Shown: piece after piece, positions 1-6,157 of the stretch
How positions within the stretch are numbered: the stretch's first letter is position 1
How the letters are laid out: each line of letters begins with the position of its first letter
The notes under the pieces: model-generated
What the model saw: only the letters and a program-made list of their open reading frames with translations
Database searches by the model: none
Told to the model about the DNA's origin: nothing
Program-made: the position numbers and the translations under genes
From: LGRD01 sp031378125
GTDB lineage: Bacteria > Pseudomonadota > Gammaproteobacteria > Burkholderiales > Burkholderiaceae_C
Direction of reading: 5' to 3'
Length of the DNA stretch: 6,223 bases
NCBI GenBank assembly: GCA_031378125.1
Contig: JANNDW010000030.1
Coordinates: forward strand, 1-6,223

Positions 1-1
1 G

Positions 2-1456
2 ATACACGACGGTGAAGCCCACTGGGGTGTCACGGCATTCGAGGCCAACCACGACTTCGATGCAGGTGACGTATGGGCCACCGAAACCTTCCAGCTGCGC
101 ATCGCGCCCAAGGCCAGCATCTACCGCCAAGAGGTCACCGACGCGGCGATCCGCTGCATCCTGAAAACCATCGCCAGTGTTTGCGCAGGTGAAAAGCCCA
201 GGCCGCCGAGCATGATCAGGGATCACATCAAAGGCCGGCTGCGCCCGCTGATGACGCAGGCCGACAGAGCGATCAACTGGCAGCAAGACAGCACGCTGGC
301 GGTGATTCGCAAGATTCACGCGGCGGACAGTTTCCCCGGCGTTCTTGCCGAGTTGTGCGGGCTTCAGGTTTATCTGTACGGCGCACACGAAGAAGGTTTG
401 TTGCGCGGCCAACCCGGCGACATCGTCGCCCAACGCGACGGCGCGGTTTGTATTGCTACCACCGATGGCGCAGTCTGGGTCAGCAAGCTGCAAGAGCGCG
501 GCAGCGGGAACAAGCGCGGCTTGAAACTCCCCGCTGCCCAGGTTCTGGCAAAGGTGTTCGCGCTGCCCGAGGAATTGCCCCGCGCGTTTGCCAAGTGCAA
601 GTTGATCGGCAGCCACCATGAGATTTGGTACGACGAATCCGAGGAGGTGGGCTACCTGCACTTCGACTTTCACAACGGCGCGATGTCCACCGAGCAGTGC
701 CAGCGCCTGCGCCGCGCCTTTCAACTGGCCAAGACACGACCGACCAAAGTCATCGCCCTGGTGGGCGGCGAAGACTTTCACAGCAACGGTATTCACCTGG
801 CCGTCATCGAGGCGGCGGACGACCCCGTGGCCGAGAGTTGGCGAAACATCAACGCCATCAATGACCTGATTCTCGAGGTCTTGACTTGCACGAGCCATCT
901 GACGGTCAGTGCGGTGCAGGGCAACGCGGGCGCTGGCGGCGCTGTCTTTGCACTGGCTTGTGACCACGTCGCGGCTCGCAGCGGGCGCATCTTCAACCTT
1001 CACTACAAGACGATGGGCTTGCGCGGCAGCGAGTACTGGACCTATCTGTTGCCCAGGCGTGTCGGCACAGCAGCGGCGCATCGCCTGACCGAAAGCTGCC
1101 TGCCCATCAGCGCCGAAAACGCCTTCGAGATCGGGCTCGTCGACGTGCTGATCGACGCCCGGGGCGCTGGCTTCATGGCTCAGTTGGCGGCCTGTCTGAA
1201 TGATTGGCGTGAACCCGCGAAGCTCGCGGGTTTGCTTCAGTCAAAACGCGGGGCGCTTCCAGATGCAGCCGTGCTGCACCAGCACCGCGTTGATGAACTG
1301 GCAAGGATGCGCATGGATTTCCACGGCCCTGCCTACAGCGCAGCGCGCAAGGCCTTTGTGTTCAAGGCGATGCCAACCGAAACGCCGAGCCACTTGGCAC
1401 CGCATCGGCGGCGAACTGCCAACCAACGAGTCGAGGAACACCATGAAGATGAATGA
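2..1456 (+). CDS. hypX: HypX/HoxX hydrogenase maturation factor, 3' part (5' end outside window)
   Basis: HypX makes the CO ligand of the [NiFe]-hydrogenase active site under oxic conditions. From knowledge of the family, it transfers a formyl group from 10-formyl-THF to CoA and then releases CO. The frame is open from base 2, so the true start lies upstream; 484 residues are visible, of roughly 550-600 usual. Visible residues 1-65 are the end of the formyltransferase domain (HWGVTAFEA, DAGDVWA). A formyltransferase C-terminal-like part follows, with the family signature DRAINW near residue 88. From about 215 to 400 comes a crotonase (enoyl-CoA hydratase) fold with oxyanion-hole segments GGEDFHSNGIHL (from 255) and GNAGAGG (from 307). 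The Tyr of HYK (335) and Glu of GSEYW (344) appear to be the pair stressed in the Aquifex HypX structure. From memory, most homologues have Trp-Ser-Asn and Leu-Tyr-Gly where this one has His-Ser-Asn and Leu-Arg-Gly. The 3' end overlaps the next gene by 14 nt. Confidence 0.93.
   Translation: MHDGEAHWGVTAFEANHDFDAGDVWATETFQLRIAPKASIYRQEVTDAAIRCILKTIASVCAGEKPRPPSMIRDHIKGRLRPLMTQADRAINWQQDSTLAVIRKIHAADSFPGVLAELCGLQVYLYGAHEEGLLRGQPGDIVAQRDGAVCIATTDGAVWVSKLQERGSGNKRGLKLPAAQVLAKVFALPEELPRAFAKCKLIGSHHEIWYDESEEVGYLHFDFHNGAMSTEQCQRLRRAFQLAKTRPTKVIALVGGEDFHSNGIHLAVIEAADDPVAESWRNINAINDLILEVLTCTSHLTVSAVQGNAGAGGAVFALACDHVAARSGRIFNLHYKTMGLRGSEYWTYLLPRRVGTAAAHRLTESCLPISAENAFEIGLVDVLIDARGAGFMAQLAACLNDWREPAKLAGLLQSKRGALPDAAVLHQHRVDELARMRMDFHGPAYSAARKAFVFKAMPTETPSHLAPHRRRTANQRVEEHHEDE
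1212..1232 (+). other. Perfect 9-bp hairpin inside hypX
   Basis: AACCCGCGA (1212-1220) and TCGCGGGTT (1224-1232) are perfect inverted copies around a 3-nt AGC loop, followed by TTGCTTC. The shape resembles an intrinsic terminator but the T-run is short and interrupted, and the frame reads through it into the conserved C-terminal part of HypX (HRVDELARMRMDF). It could cause RNA folding or pausing, or simply be a coincidence in GC-rich coding DNA. Confidence 0.45.
1433..1437 (+). promoter_or_regulatory. Ribosome binding site of the pyruvoyl decarboxylase-like gene
   Basis: GAGGA lies 5 nt upstream of the ATG at 1443, inside the end of hypX. It favours this start over the in-frame ATG at 1449 and over the much longer reading frame that opens at 1200. 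Confidence 0.6.
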
Positions 1457-1958
1457 CTTGCCCGAGCTGGCCGTGCAGACGCTGCGCCCGCTGACCATCC
1501 GCCTCTTTGCCGCGACCGCGCAAGGCCCGACGCCGCAGGCCGCATTCGACGCCGCGCTGCAGGGCGCCGGCGTGGCGCGGCACGTGCGGCTGCGCGCGTC
1601 GTCGCTGATCCCGCCGAACGCCAGGATCGTGTACTGCAAGCCCGGCAGGTTGCCACACGCCAATGGCCCGTGGCAGTACGTCGTCATGGCGCACATGAAG
1701 CAAAGCCGGCCGGGCGAGCATGCCCACGCCGGTCTTGCTTGGGTGCAGCGAAGCGATGACGGGCGTGGGCTGTTCATAGACCTTCACGACGACGCGCGCG
1801 AGCGGCTGGAACACGATCTGCACGCCGCCTTCGGCGCGATCGGCAGCTTGCGCGATCCGCGGCACGGGCCGGTTCAGACCGCGTTCGCCTCGCGGCGCTG
1901 CGACGGCCTGCCTGTTTGCGCACTCATGGTCGCGGCCTGCACCTGCGAGCCGTGGTGA
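1443..1958 (+). CDS. Pyruvoyl-dependent arginine decarboxylase-family protein
   Basis: The 171-residue protein lines up along its whole length with the Methanocaldococcus jannaschii pyruvoyl-dependent arginine decarboxylase (165 aa), compared from memory. Shared landmarks are AFDAAL (Asp36, matching substrate-contacting Asp35), GAGV, the cleavage motif SSLIPP (Ser53-Ser54, matching Ser52-Ser53), PGE in the middle and a Cys/Ala-rich C-terminus. Family members cut themselves between the two serines, and the second serine becomes the pyruvoyl cofactor that decarboxylates arginine to agmatine. The catalytic Glu109 of the archaeal enzyme aligns with Asp113 here (GLFIDLHD), so activity or substrate may differ. 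The start at 1443 has a GAGGA site and makes the gene overlap hypX by 14 nt, which suggests translational coupling. Fold assignment is strong; arginine as substrate is only inferred. The gene looks more GC-rich than hypX. Confidence 0.8.
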   Translation: MKMNDLPELAVQTLRPLTIRLFAATAQGPTPQAAFDAALQGAGVARHVRLRASSLIPPNARIVYCKPGRLPHANGPWQYVVMAHMKQSRPGEHAHAGLAWVQRSDDGRGLFIDLHDDARERLEHDLHAAFGAIGSLRDPRHGPVQTAFASRRCDGLPVCALMVAACTCEPW

Positions 1959-1962
1959 GGCG

Positions 1963-2043
1963 ATGCGTCCGGTTGCCGCCGGCACTCGTAAGTTCATTCA
2001 AGGCCAGATCGTCGCCTTCACGCTGCATGGCACCACGTTTTAG
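1963..2043 (+). CDS. Possible 26-residue small ORF, unrecognised
   Basis: An ATG 4 nt after the preceding stop opens 26 codons ending in TAG at 2041-2043. TGAGG at 1956-1960, overlapping that stop, could serve as a close ribosome binding site. The predicted peptide begins MRPVAAGTRKF and ends HGTTF, with no recognised domain and no signal or membrane segment. It fills most of the 105-nt gap before the DUF4188 gene. It may be a real small protein, a leader for coupling, or chance; I lean toward chance. Confidence 0.2.
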   Translation: MRPVAAGTRKFIQGQIVAFTLHGTTF

Positions 2044-2048
2044 CGCGC

Positions 2049-2053
2049 AGGAG
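2049..2053 (+). promoter_or_regulatory. Ribosome binding site of the DUF4188 gene
   Basis: AGGAG stands 10 nt before the ATG at 2064, slightly long spacing but a strong core. No convincing promoter was seen in the preceding 105-nt gap, so readthrough from hypX is the simplest reading. Confidence 0.55.
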
Positions 2054-2063
2054 CACCTACCCC

Positions 2064-2543
2064 ATGACTCGGAACGAACGCCTCACCGCCACATTCGAAG
2101 GAAACTTCGTCGTCTTCCTGATCGGCATGCGGCTCAACAAGCCCTTGCTGGTGCACAAGTGGCTGCCTGTTGCAAAGGCCATGCCGCGCATGATCCAGGA
2201 ACTCTCTCGGCACCCCGAAATGGGATTTGTCCATGCCGAGTCCTGGTTTGGCCGCACGACGATCATGGTTCAGTATTGGCGCTCCATGGACCAGTTGCTG
2301 GCCTACGCACGAACCAAGGAAAGCGAACACCTGCCGGCCTGGAGTGCGTTCAACAAAGCCGTCGGCACCAACGGCTCGGTCGGGATTTGGCACGAGACTT
2401 ATCTCGCTTCGCCAGGAAGCTACGAAAGCATCTACGTCAACATGCCGCCGTTTGGCTTGGGCAAGGCGGGCACGGTATGTCCCGCGACAGGCGCCAGGCA
2501 ATCGGCCGCCTGCCGCATGGGCGGGCGCGAACATGCGCACTGA
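2064..2543 (+). CDS. DUF4188 domain protein
   Basis: This 159-residue protein carries the hallmarks of the DUF4188 family: VVFLIGMRLNK (about residues 17-27), AMPRMIQEL, MVQYWRSMDQLLAYAR near the middle, PAWSAFN, then VGIWHETY and NMPPFGLGKAG toward the end. The family is thought to adopt a dimeric alpha-beta barrel like antibiotic-biosynthesis monooxygenases and haem-containing dehydratases; no biochemical role is firmly known to me. There is no signal peptide or membrane segment. The last 25 or so residues, after GLGKAG, are Ala/Arg/Gly-rich and do not look conserved. The end overlaps the next gene by 11 nt. One 60-nt sample is about 55% GC, lower than the flanking genes, which could mean separate origin. 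Any oxidoreductase function is inference. Confidence 0.85.
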   Translation: MTRNERLTATFEGNFVVFLIGMRLNKPLLVHKWLPVAKAMPRMIQELSRHPEMGFVHAESWFGRTTIMVQYWRSMDQLLAYARTKESEHLPAWSAFNKAVGTNGSVGIWHETYLASPGSYESIYVNMPPFGLGKAGTVCPATGARQSAACRMGGREHAH

Positions 2544-4248
2544 GCCCCCACTCGGGTGGCCGCTCGGCGGCCTGCCCGCGCTGCTGCCGGGCATCACGCC
2601 GGCCTGGGTGCGCGCACAACTGATCGGACGCGACGCCTGCGTGCACACACCGTTCGGCGAGCGCCGCGTTGTCTACGCCGACCATGTGGCGTCGGGGCGC
2701 TCGCTGCGGTGGATCGAGAACTTCATCGCCGAGCAGGTGCTGCCTCTTTACGCCAACACGCACACCGACGACAGCGCCACCGGCGCGCGCACGACGGCGT
2801 TGGTGCACGACGCAAGGCAGATCCTCAAGGCCAGCCTCGGCGCGCAGCACGCCAAGCTGCTGTTTTGCGGCACCGGCTGCACCGCGGCCATCAAGCGCTT
2901 GCAGGAAATCCTCGGCCTGGTGGTGCCCGAACGTTTTCGCGAGCAGGTGATCGCGTCGCTGGCACCGGATCAGCGACCCATTGTGTTCGTCGGCCCCTAC
3001 GAACACCATTCGAACGAGGTCAGCTGGCGCGAGACGATCGCCGAGGTGGTGGAGCTGCCGCTGGACGCCGACGGTGCGCTCGACCTCGACGCACTCTTCG
3101 ATGCCCTGCGCCACGCGCGCCCCAGCGGGCGGCCGCTGCTGGGCTCGTTCAGTGCGGCGTCGAACGTCACCGGCGCGATCACCGACACACGCGCGGTGGC
3201 GCGCCTGCTGCACGAGCATGGCGCGCTGGCCTTCTTCGACTTCGCCGCCGCCGCGCCGCATGCCGAGATCGACATGCGCATGGGCGAACCCGAGGGTTAT
3301 GACGCGGTGTTTCTCAGCGCGCACAAGCTCGTCGGCGGCCCCGGCACGCCGGGCCTGCTGGTCTTCGACCCGGCGATTTATCGCTTGCGTGCGCCCAGCA
3401 CCGCAGGGGGTGGCACCGTCGCGTATGTCAGCTCGCACGAGCACCGCTTCGTCGGCGATATCGAACAACGCGAAGACGCCGGCACGCCCGGCAGCATCGA
3501 GCGCATTCGTGCTGCGTTGGCGTTCCTGGTGAAGCAGTCGGTCGGCGCGGCGGTGATCGAGCGGCTCGAAAGCGCGATGATCCGAAGCGCGGTCGCGCGG
3601 CTGCGACGCCATCCGCGCATCGAGTTGCTGGGCAACCTGGACGCGCCGCGGCTGGCGATCCTGTCGTTCCTGGTGCGCACGACCGACGGCCGGTATGTGC
3701 ACCCGCGGCTGGTGACTCGGCTGCTGAACGATCTGTTCGGCATCCAGTCGCGCGCCGGCTGTGCTTGCGCGGGGCCGTACGCGCACCGCTTGCTCGACAT
3801 CGGCACCACGCACGCCGACGCCTTGCGCGACGCCGTGCTCGGTGGCTTCGAAGCCGTCAAGCCCGGCTGGACGCGCCTGAACTTCAGCTACTTCATCGAT
3901 TCAGCGGAGTTCGAGTTCCTGCAGAGTGCGATCGAGTTCATCGCCGACCATGGCGAGCGTTTCATTGATGAATACCGCTGCGACTGGCACACCGGCGCCT
4001 GGCACCACCCGGTCGATGAAGCCCCGCCGGGTTTGTTGGCATTGGCCACGCAGCCGGCGCCTGCCCGACAGTCGCCGCCCATGACCTACCGCGACTGCCT
4101 GCTGCGCGCCCGCGCCGTTGTTGCCGGCTTGCCGGCGGGCGCCGCGCCCGAGGCCGGTTGCCTGCCGCCAGGCTTGCCCGCGGCGCTGGTGTCGTTTGGC
4201 TACTGGTCGCAAGGCCCGCGCGCCGGCGACGAACATGAGCACAGATGA
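2533..4248 (+). CDS. Class V aminotransferase-fold PLP enzyme, cysteine desulfurase (SufS)-like
   Basis: The 571-residue protein is a class V PLP enzyme of the group II desulfurase type. Visible landmarks are a phosphate-binding segment FCGTGCTAAI (112-121), EHHSN (157-161, with the His that stacks on PLP), FDFAAAAPH (Asp236 pairing with the pyridine nitrogen), SAHKLVGG (Lys265, Schiff-base lysine) and SRAGCACAGP. In that last segment Cys412 sits at the position of catalytic Cys364 in E. coli SufS (five residues after the Arg), and Cys410 makes a CxC pair. The SufS Gln203 position is Ala239. A tail of roughly 100 residues goes beyond the usual 400-odd-residue core. Likely chemistry is sulfur or selenium removal from cysteine-type substrates, but the natural substrate is unknown. 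The start at 2533 overlaps the DUF4188 gene by 11 nt. The frame is open back to 2227, but that stretch is out of frame with a clearly conserved gene, so 2533 is preferred. Confidence 0.85.
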   Translation: MRTEPPLGWPLGGLPALLPGITPAWVRAQLIGRDACVHTPFGERRVVYADHVASGRSLRWIENFIAEQVLPLYANTHTDDSATGARTTALVHDARQILKASLGAQHAKLLFCGTGCTAAIKRLQEILGLVVPERFREQVIASLAPDQRPIVFVGPYEHHSNEVSWRETIAEVVELPLDADGALDLDALFDALRHARPSGRPLLGSFSAASNVTGAITDTRAVARLLHEHGALAFFDFAAAAPHAEIDMRMGEPEGYDAVFLSAHKLVGGPGTPGLLVFDPAIYRLRAPSTAGGGTVAYVSSHEHRFVGDIEQREDAGTPGSIERIRAALAFLVKQSVGAAVIERLESAMIRSAVARLRRHPRIELLGNLDAPRLAILSFLVRTTDGRYVHPRLVTRLLNDLFGIQSRAGCACAGPYAHRLLDIGTTHADALRDAVLGGFEAVKPGWTRLNFSYFIDSAEFEFLQSAIEFIADHGERFIDEYRCDWHTGAWHHPVDEAPPGLLALATQPAPARQSPPMTYRDCLLRARAVVAGLPAGAAPEAGCLPPGLPAALVSFGYWSQGPRAGDEHEHR

Positions 4249-4459
4249 ACTGATCGGCTACCTCGCATCGCTGCTGGTGCTGACCACCTTTTGCATGCGC
4301 GACATGGTGGCGCTGCGTGTGGTGGCGATCGCCAGCAATATCGCGTTCATCACCTATGCGGTGCTGGCCGGCATCGGCCCGGTGCTGTTGCTGCACGCGG
4401 CGCTGCTGCCGGTGAACTTGTTGCGCCTGGCCCAGGCCTGGCCGCGCCGGGTCGGCTGA
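4235..4459 (+). CDS. Small inner-membrane protein, three predicted helices
   Basis: The 74-residue protein is almost entirely hydrophobic, with three likely membrane helices at about residues 6-20, 25-45 and 47-63, separated by the charged turn MRDM and a Gly-Pro turn, and a basic end (RLAQAWPRRVG). The pattern IGYLASLLVLTTF...LRVVAIASNIAFITYA...LLLHAALLPVN resembles small YgjV-like membrane proteins and the membrane part found ahead of some bacterial cyclic-nucleotide-binding domains; here no such domain follows. Its ATG lies within the end of the PLP-enzyme gene (14 nt overlap), so it is probably translated by coupling. The upstream ribosome binding site is weak. Function unknown; the basic end suggests a cytoplasmic C-terminus. 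Confidence 0.75.
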   Translation: MSTDELIGYLASLLVLTTFCMRDMVALRVVAIASNIAFITYAVLAGIGPVLLLHAALLPVNLLRLAQAWPRRVG

Positions 4460-4589
4460 GCGCCCCGGAGCGTCGGCTTCCCGGCGGCCGGCACTTCCGG
4501 CCCCTGGCACAAAACCCACGTCCGCGCAAAAAGCAGGAATCCCGCTGCTCTGGTACCGTTCAGCCAGAAACACCCTCTGGAGACTTCGC
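4460..4589 (+). other. Spacer before gshA, likely holding its promoter
   Basis: This 130-nt gap is the largest untranslated stretch in the window. Near its start is a 6-bp inverted repeat, GGCCGG (4486-4491) and CCGGCC (4497-4502) around CACTT, without a following T-run, so it is at best a weak terminator. The middle is locally A-rich (CAAAACC, GCAAAAAGC), consistent with promoter DNA, but I could not assign convincing -35 and -10 boxes. Confidence 0.35.
4579..4582 (+). promoter_or_regulatory. Ribosome binding site of gshA
   Basis: GGAG is placed 7 nt before the ATG at 4590 and supports that start. Confidence 0.65.
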
Positions 4590-6146
4590 ATGAGCGGATT
4601 GTTGGAACGCCTGCGTGCTCTGTCGCCGGCCGAGCTGAAAGGCATTCGGCGCGGCATCGAGAAGGAAAGCCTGCGCTCGCTGCCCGGCGGCGGGCTGGCG
4701 CTGACACCCCACCCGGCCGGGCTGGGCTCGGCGCTCACGCACCCCCACATCACCACCGACTTCAGCGAATCGCAGCTGGAGCTGATCACCGGCGTGCATG
4801 CCGATGTGGATGCTTGCATGCGGGAGCTGACGCAGGTCCACCAGGTGGTCTACCACGAAATCGGCAATGAAATGTTGTGGGTGGGCAGCATGCCCTGCGG
4901 CCTGCCCACCGACGAGACGATTCCGATCGGCATGTACGGCTCGTCCAACGTCGGGCGCGCCAAGAGTGTGTACCGCATGGGCCTGGGGCACCGCTACGGC
5001 CGGCGCATGCAGACGATCTCCGGCATTCACTACAACTGGTCGATGCCCGGCGTGTCGACTGAAAATTACTTCGGGCTGATTCGCAACTTTCGCCGCCATG
5101 CATTCTTGCTGCTGTACCTGTTCGGCGCATCGCCGGCCGTCTGTTCGAGCTTTGTCGCGGGCCGCCAGCACGAACTGCAGGTGCTGAAGGACCACACGCT
5201 GTACATGCCGCACGGCACCACCTTGCGCATGGGGCGGCTGGGCTACCAGAGCGACGCGCAGGCCACGCTGGCGGTCAGCTACAACAGCCTGGAGAGCTAC
5301 GGTGCGTCGTTGCAGGACGCGCTGACGCGGCCCTATCCGGCGTATGAGAAGGTGGGCATCCGCAACCCCGGCGGCGACTACAACCAGCTCAGCACCAGCC
5401 TGCTGCAAATCGAGAACGAGTTCTACGGCACCATCCGCCCCAAGCGCGTGATTCACCCCGGCGAGCGGCCGTTGCATGCGTTGCGCGAGCGCGGCGTGGA
5501 GTACGTGGAAGTGCGCTGCATGGACCTGGACCCGTTTGTGCCGGTCGGCATTCGGGCCCAGACGGCGCGCTTCATCGATGTGTTCCTGCTGCACTGCCTG
5601 CTGGGCGAGAGCGCGCCAGACACGCCCGAGGAGATCCTGGCGCTGGGCCGCAACCAGCACCGCACCGCGTCGCGCGGCCGCGAGCCCGGCTTGCGCCTGG
5701 AGCGTGGCGGGGAGCAGGTGCCGTTGACCGATTGGGGCCTGCAACTGGTCGAACAATGCCAGCCCATCGCCGCGGCGCTGGACGCCGTGCACGGCGGCTC
5801 CCAGTATCGAGACACGCTGCTGGCCGCGAACGCGGCGCTGCGCAATCCCGATCTGCTGCCTTCGTCGCATGTGCTGCAAGCGATGGAGAAGGACTTCGAC
5901 GGTTCGTATGTGCGCTTCACCCGCGCGCAGTCGGAGCAGATCAAGACGACGCTGCTGAGCCTGCCGCATGGCGCCGACGTGGAGGCGCGCTTCAAGCGGC
6001 TGGCGCAGGAGTCGGTCGCCGAGCAAAAGAAGATCAAAGCCTCGGACAGCCTGCCGTTCGAGAACTACCGCCAACAATACCTGTCGACTGAACGGCTGGG
6101 CGTGCACGGGCACGCCGAGGTGGGCGCCATCGCGCTGGCGCGGTAG
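4590..6146 (+). CDS. gshA: Glutamate-cysteine ligase, E. coli type
   Basis: GshA joins L-glutamate and L-cysteine with ATP to gamma-glutamylcysteine, the first and usually rate-limiting step of glutathione synthesis, in the cytoplasm. The product is 518 residues, the same length as E. coli GshA. Landmarks are RRGIEKESLR (residues 20-29, metal-binding glutamates 24 and 26), LGSALTHPHITTDFSESQLE (45-64, with Asp57, Glu60 and Glu64), SMPCGLPTDE, YGSSNVGRAKSVYR, MQTISGIHYNWS and the later EYVEVRCMDLDPF. These are the E. coli-type (group 1) signatures and not those of the plant/alphaproteobacterial type. The start has a good GGAG site and the N-terminus aligns with the family. A 130-nt spacer upstream suggests its own promoter, and a flavin reductase gene follows after 11 nt. 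No defect is seen. gshB is not in the window. Confidence 0.97.
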   Translation: MSGLLERLRALSPAELKGIRRGIEKESLRSLPGGGLALTPHPAGLGSALTHPHITTDFSESQLELITGVHADVDACMRELTQVHQVVYHEIGNEMLWVGSMPCGLPTDETIPIGMYGSSNVGRAKSVYRMGLGHRYGRRMQTISGIHYNWSMPGVSTENYFGLIRNFRRHAFLLLYLFGASPAVCSSFVAGRQHELQVLKDHTLYMPHGTTLRMGRLGYQSDAQATLAVSYNSLESYGASLQDALTRPYPAYEKVGIRNPGGDYNQLSTSLLQIENEFYGTIRPKRVIHPGERPLHALRERGVEYVEVRCMDLDPFVPVGIRAQTARFIDVFLLHCLLGESAPDTPEEILALGRNQHRTASRGREPGLRLERGGEQVPLTDWGLQLVEQCQPIAAALDAVHGGSQYRDTLLAANAALRNPDLLPSSHVLQAMEKDFDGSYVRFTRAQSEQIKTTLLSLPHGADVEARFKRLAQESVAEQKKIKASDSLPFENYRQQYLSTERLGVHGHAEVGAIALAR

Positions 6147-6157
6147 ATGCGATCGAG

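Noticed and set aside
1200..1442. N-terminal extension of the decarboxylase-like gene starting at 1200
   Set aside because: It lies out of frame in conserved hypX sequence, and the family's normal N-terminus and a ribosome binding site fit the start at 1443.
2227..2532. N-terminal extension of the PLP enzyme starting at 2227
   Set aside because: It overlaps the conserved core of the DUF4188 gene in another frame and shows no similarity to class V enzymes.
2437..3813. Long minus-strand open frame opposite the PLP-enzyme gene (458 codons)
   Set aside because: Arg/Ala-rich low-complexity translation without motifs, opposite a gene with clear catalytic residues.
4486..4502. Intrinsic terminator formed by GGCCGG/CCGGCC
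   Set aside because: Stem of only 6 bp and no T-run afterwards; kept only as part of the spacer description.
4505..4520. Sigma-54-like promoter beginning TGGCAC
   Set aside because: The -24 half matches, but no TTGC-type -12 element follows at the required spacing.
4560..6113. Long minus-strand open frame opposite gshA (517 codons)
   Set aside because: It mirrors the strongly conserved gshA; its translation is Gln/Arg/Ala/Val-rich with no recognisable domain, as expected for an antisense frame in GC-rich DNA.
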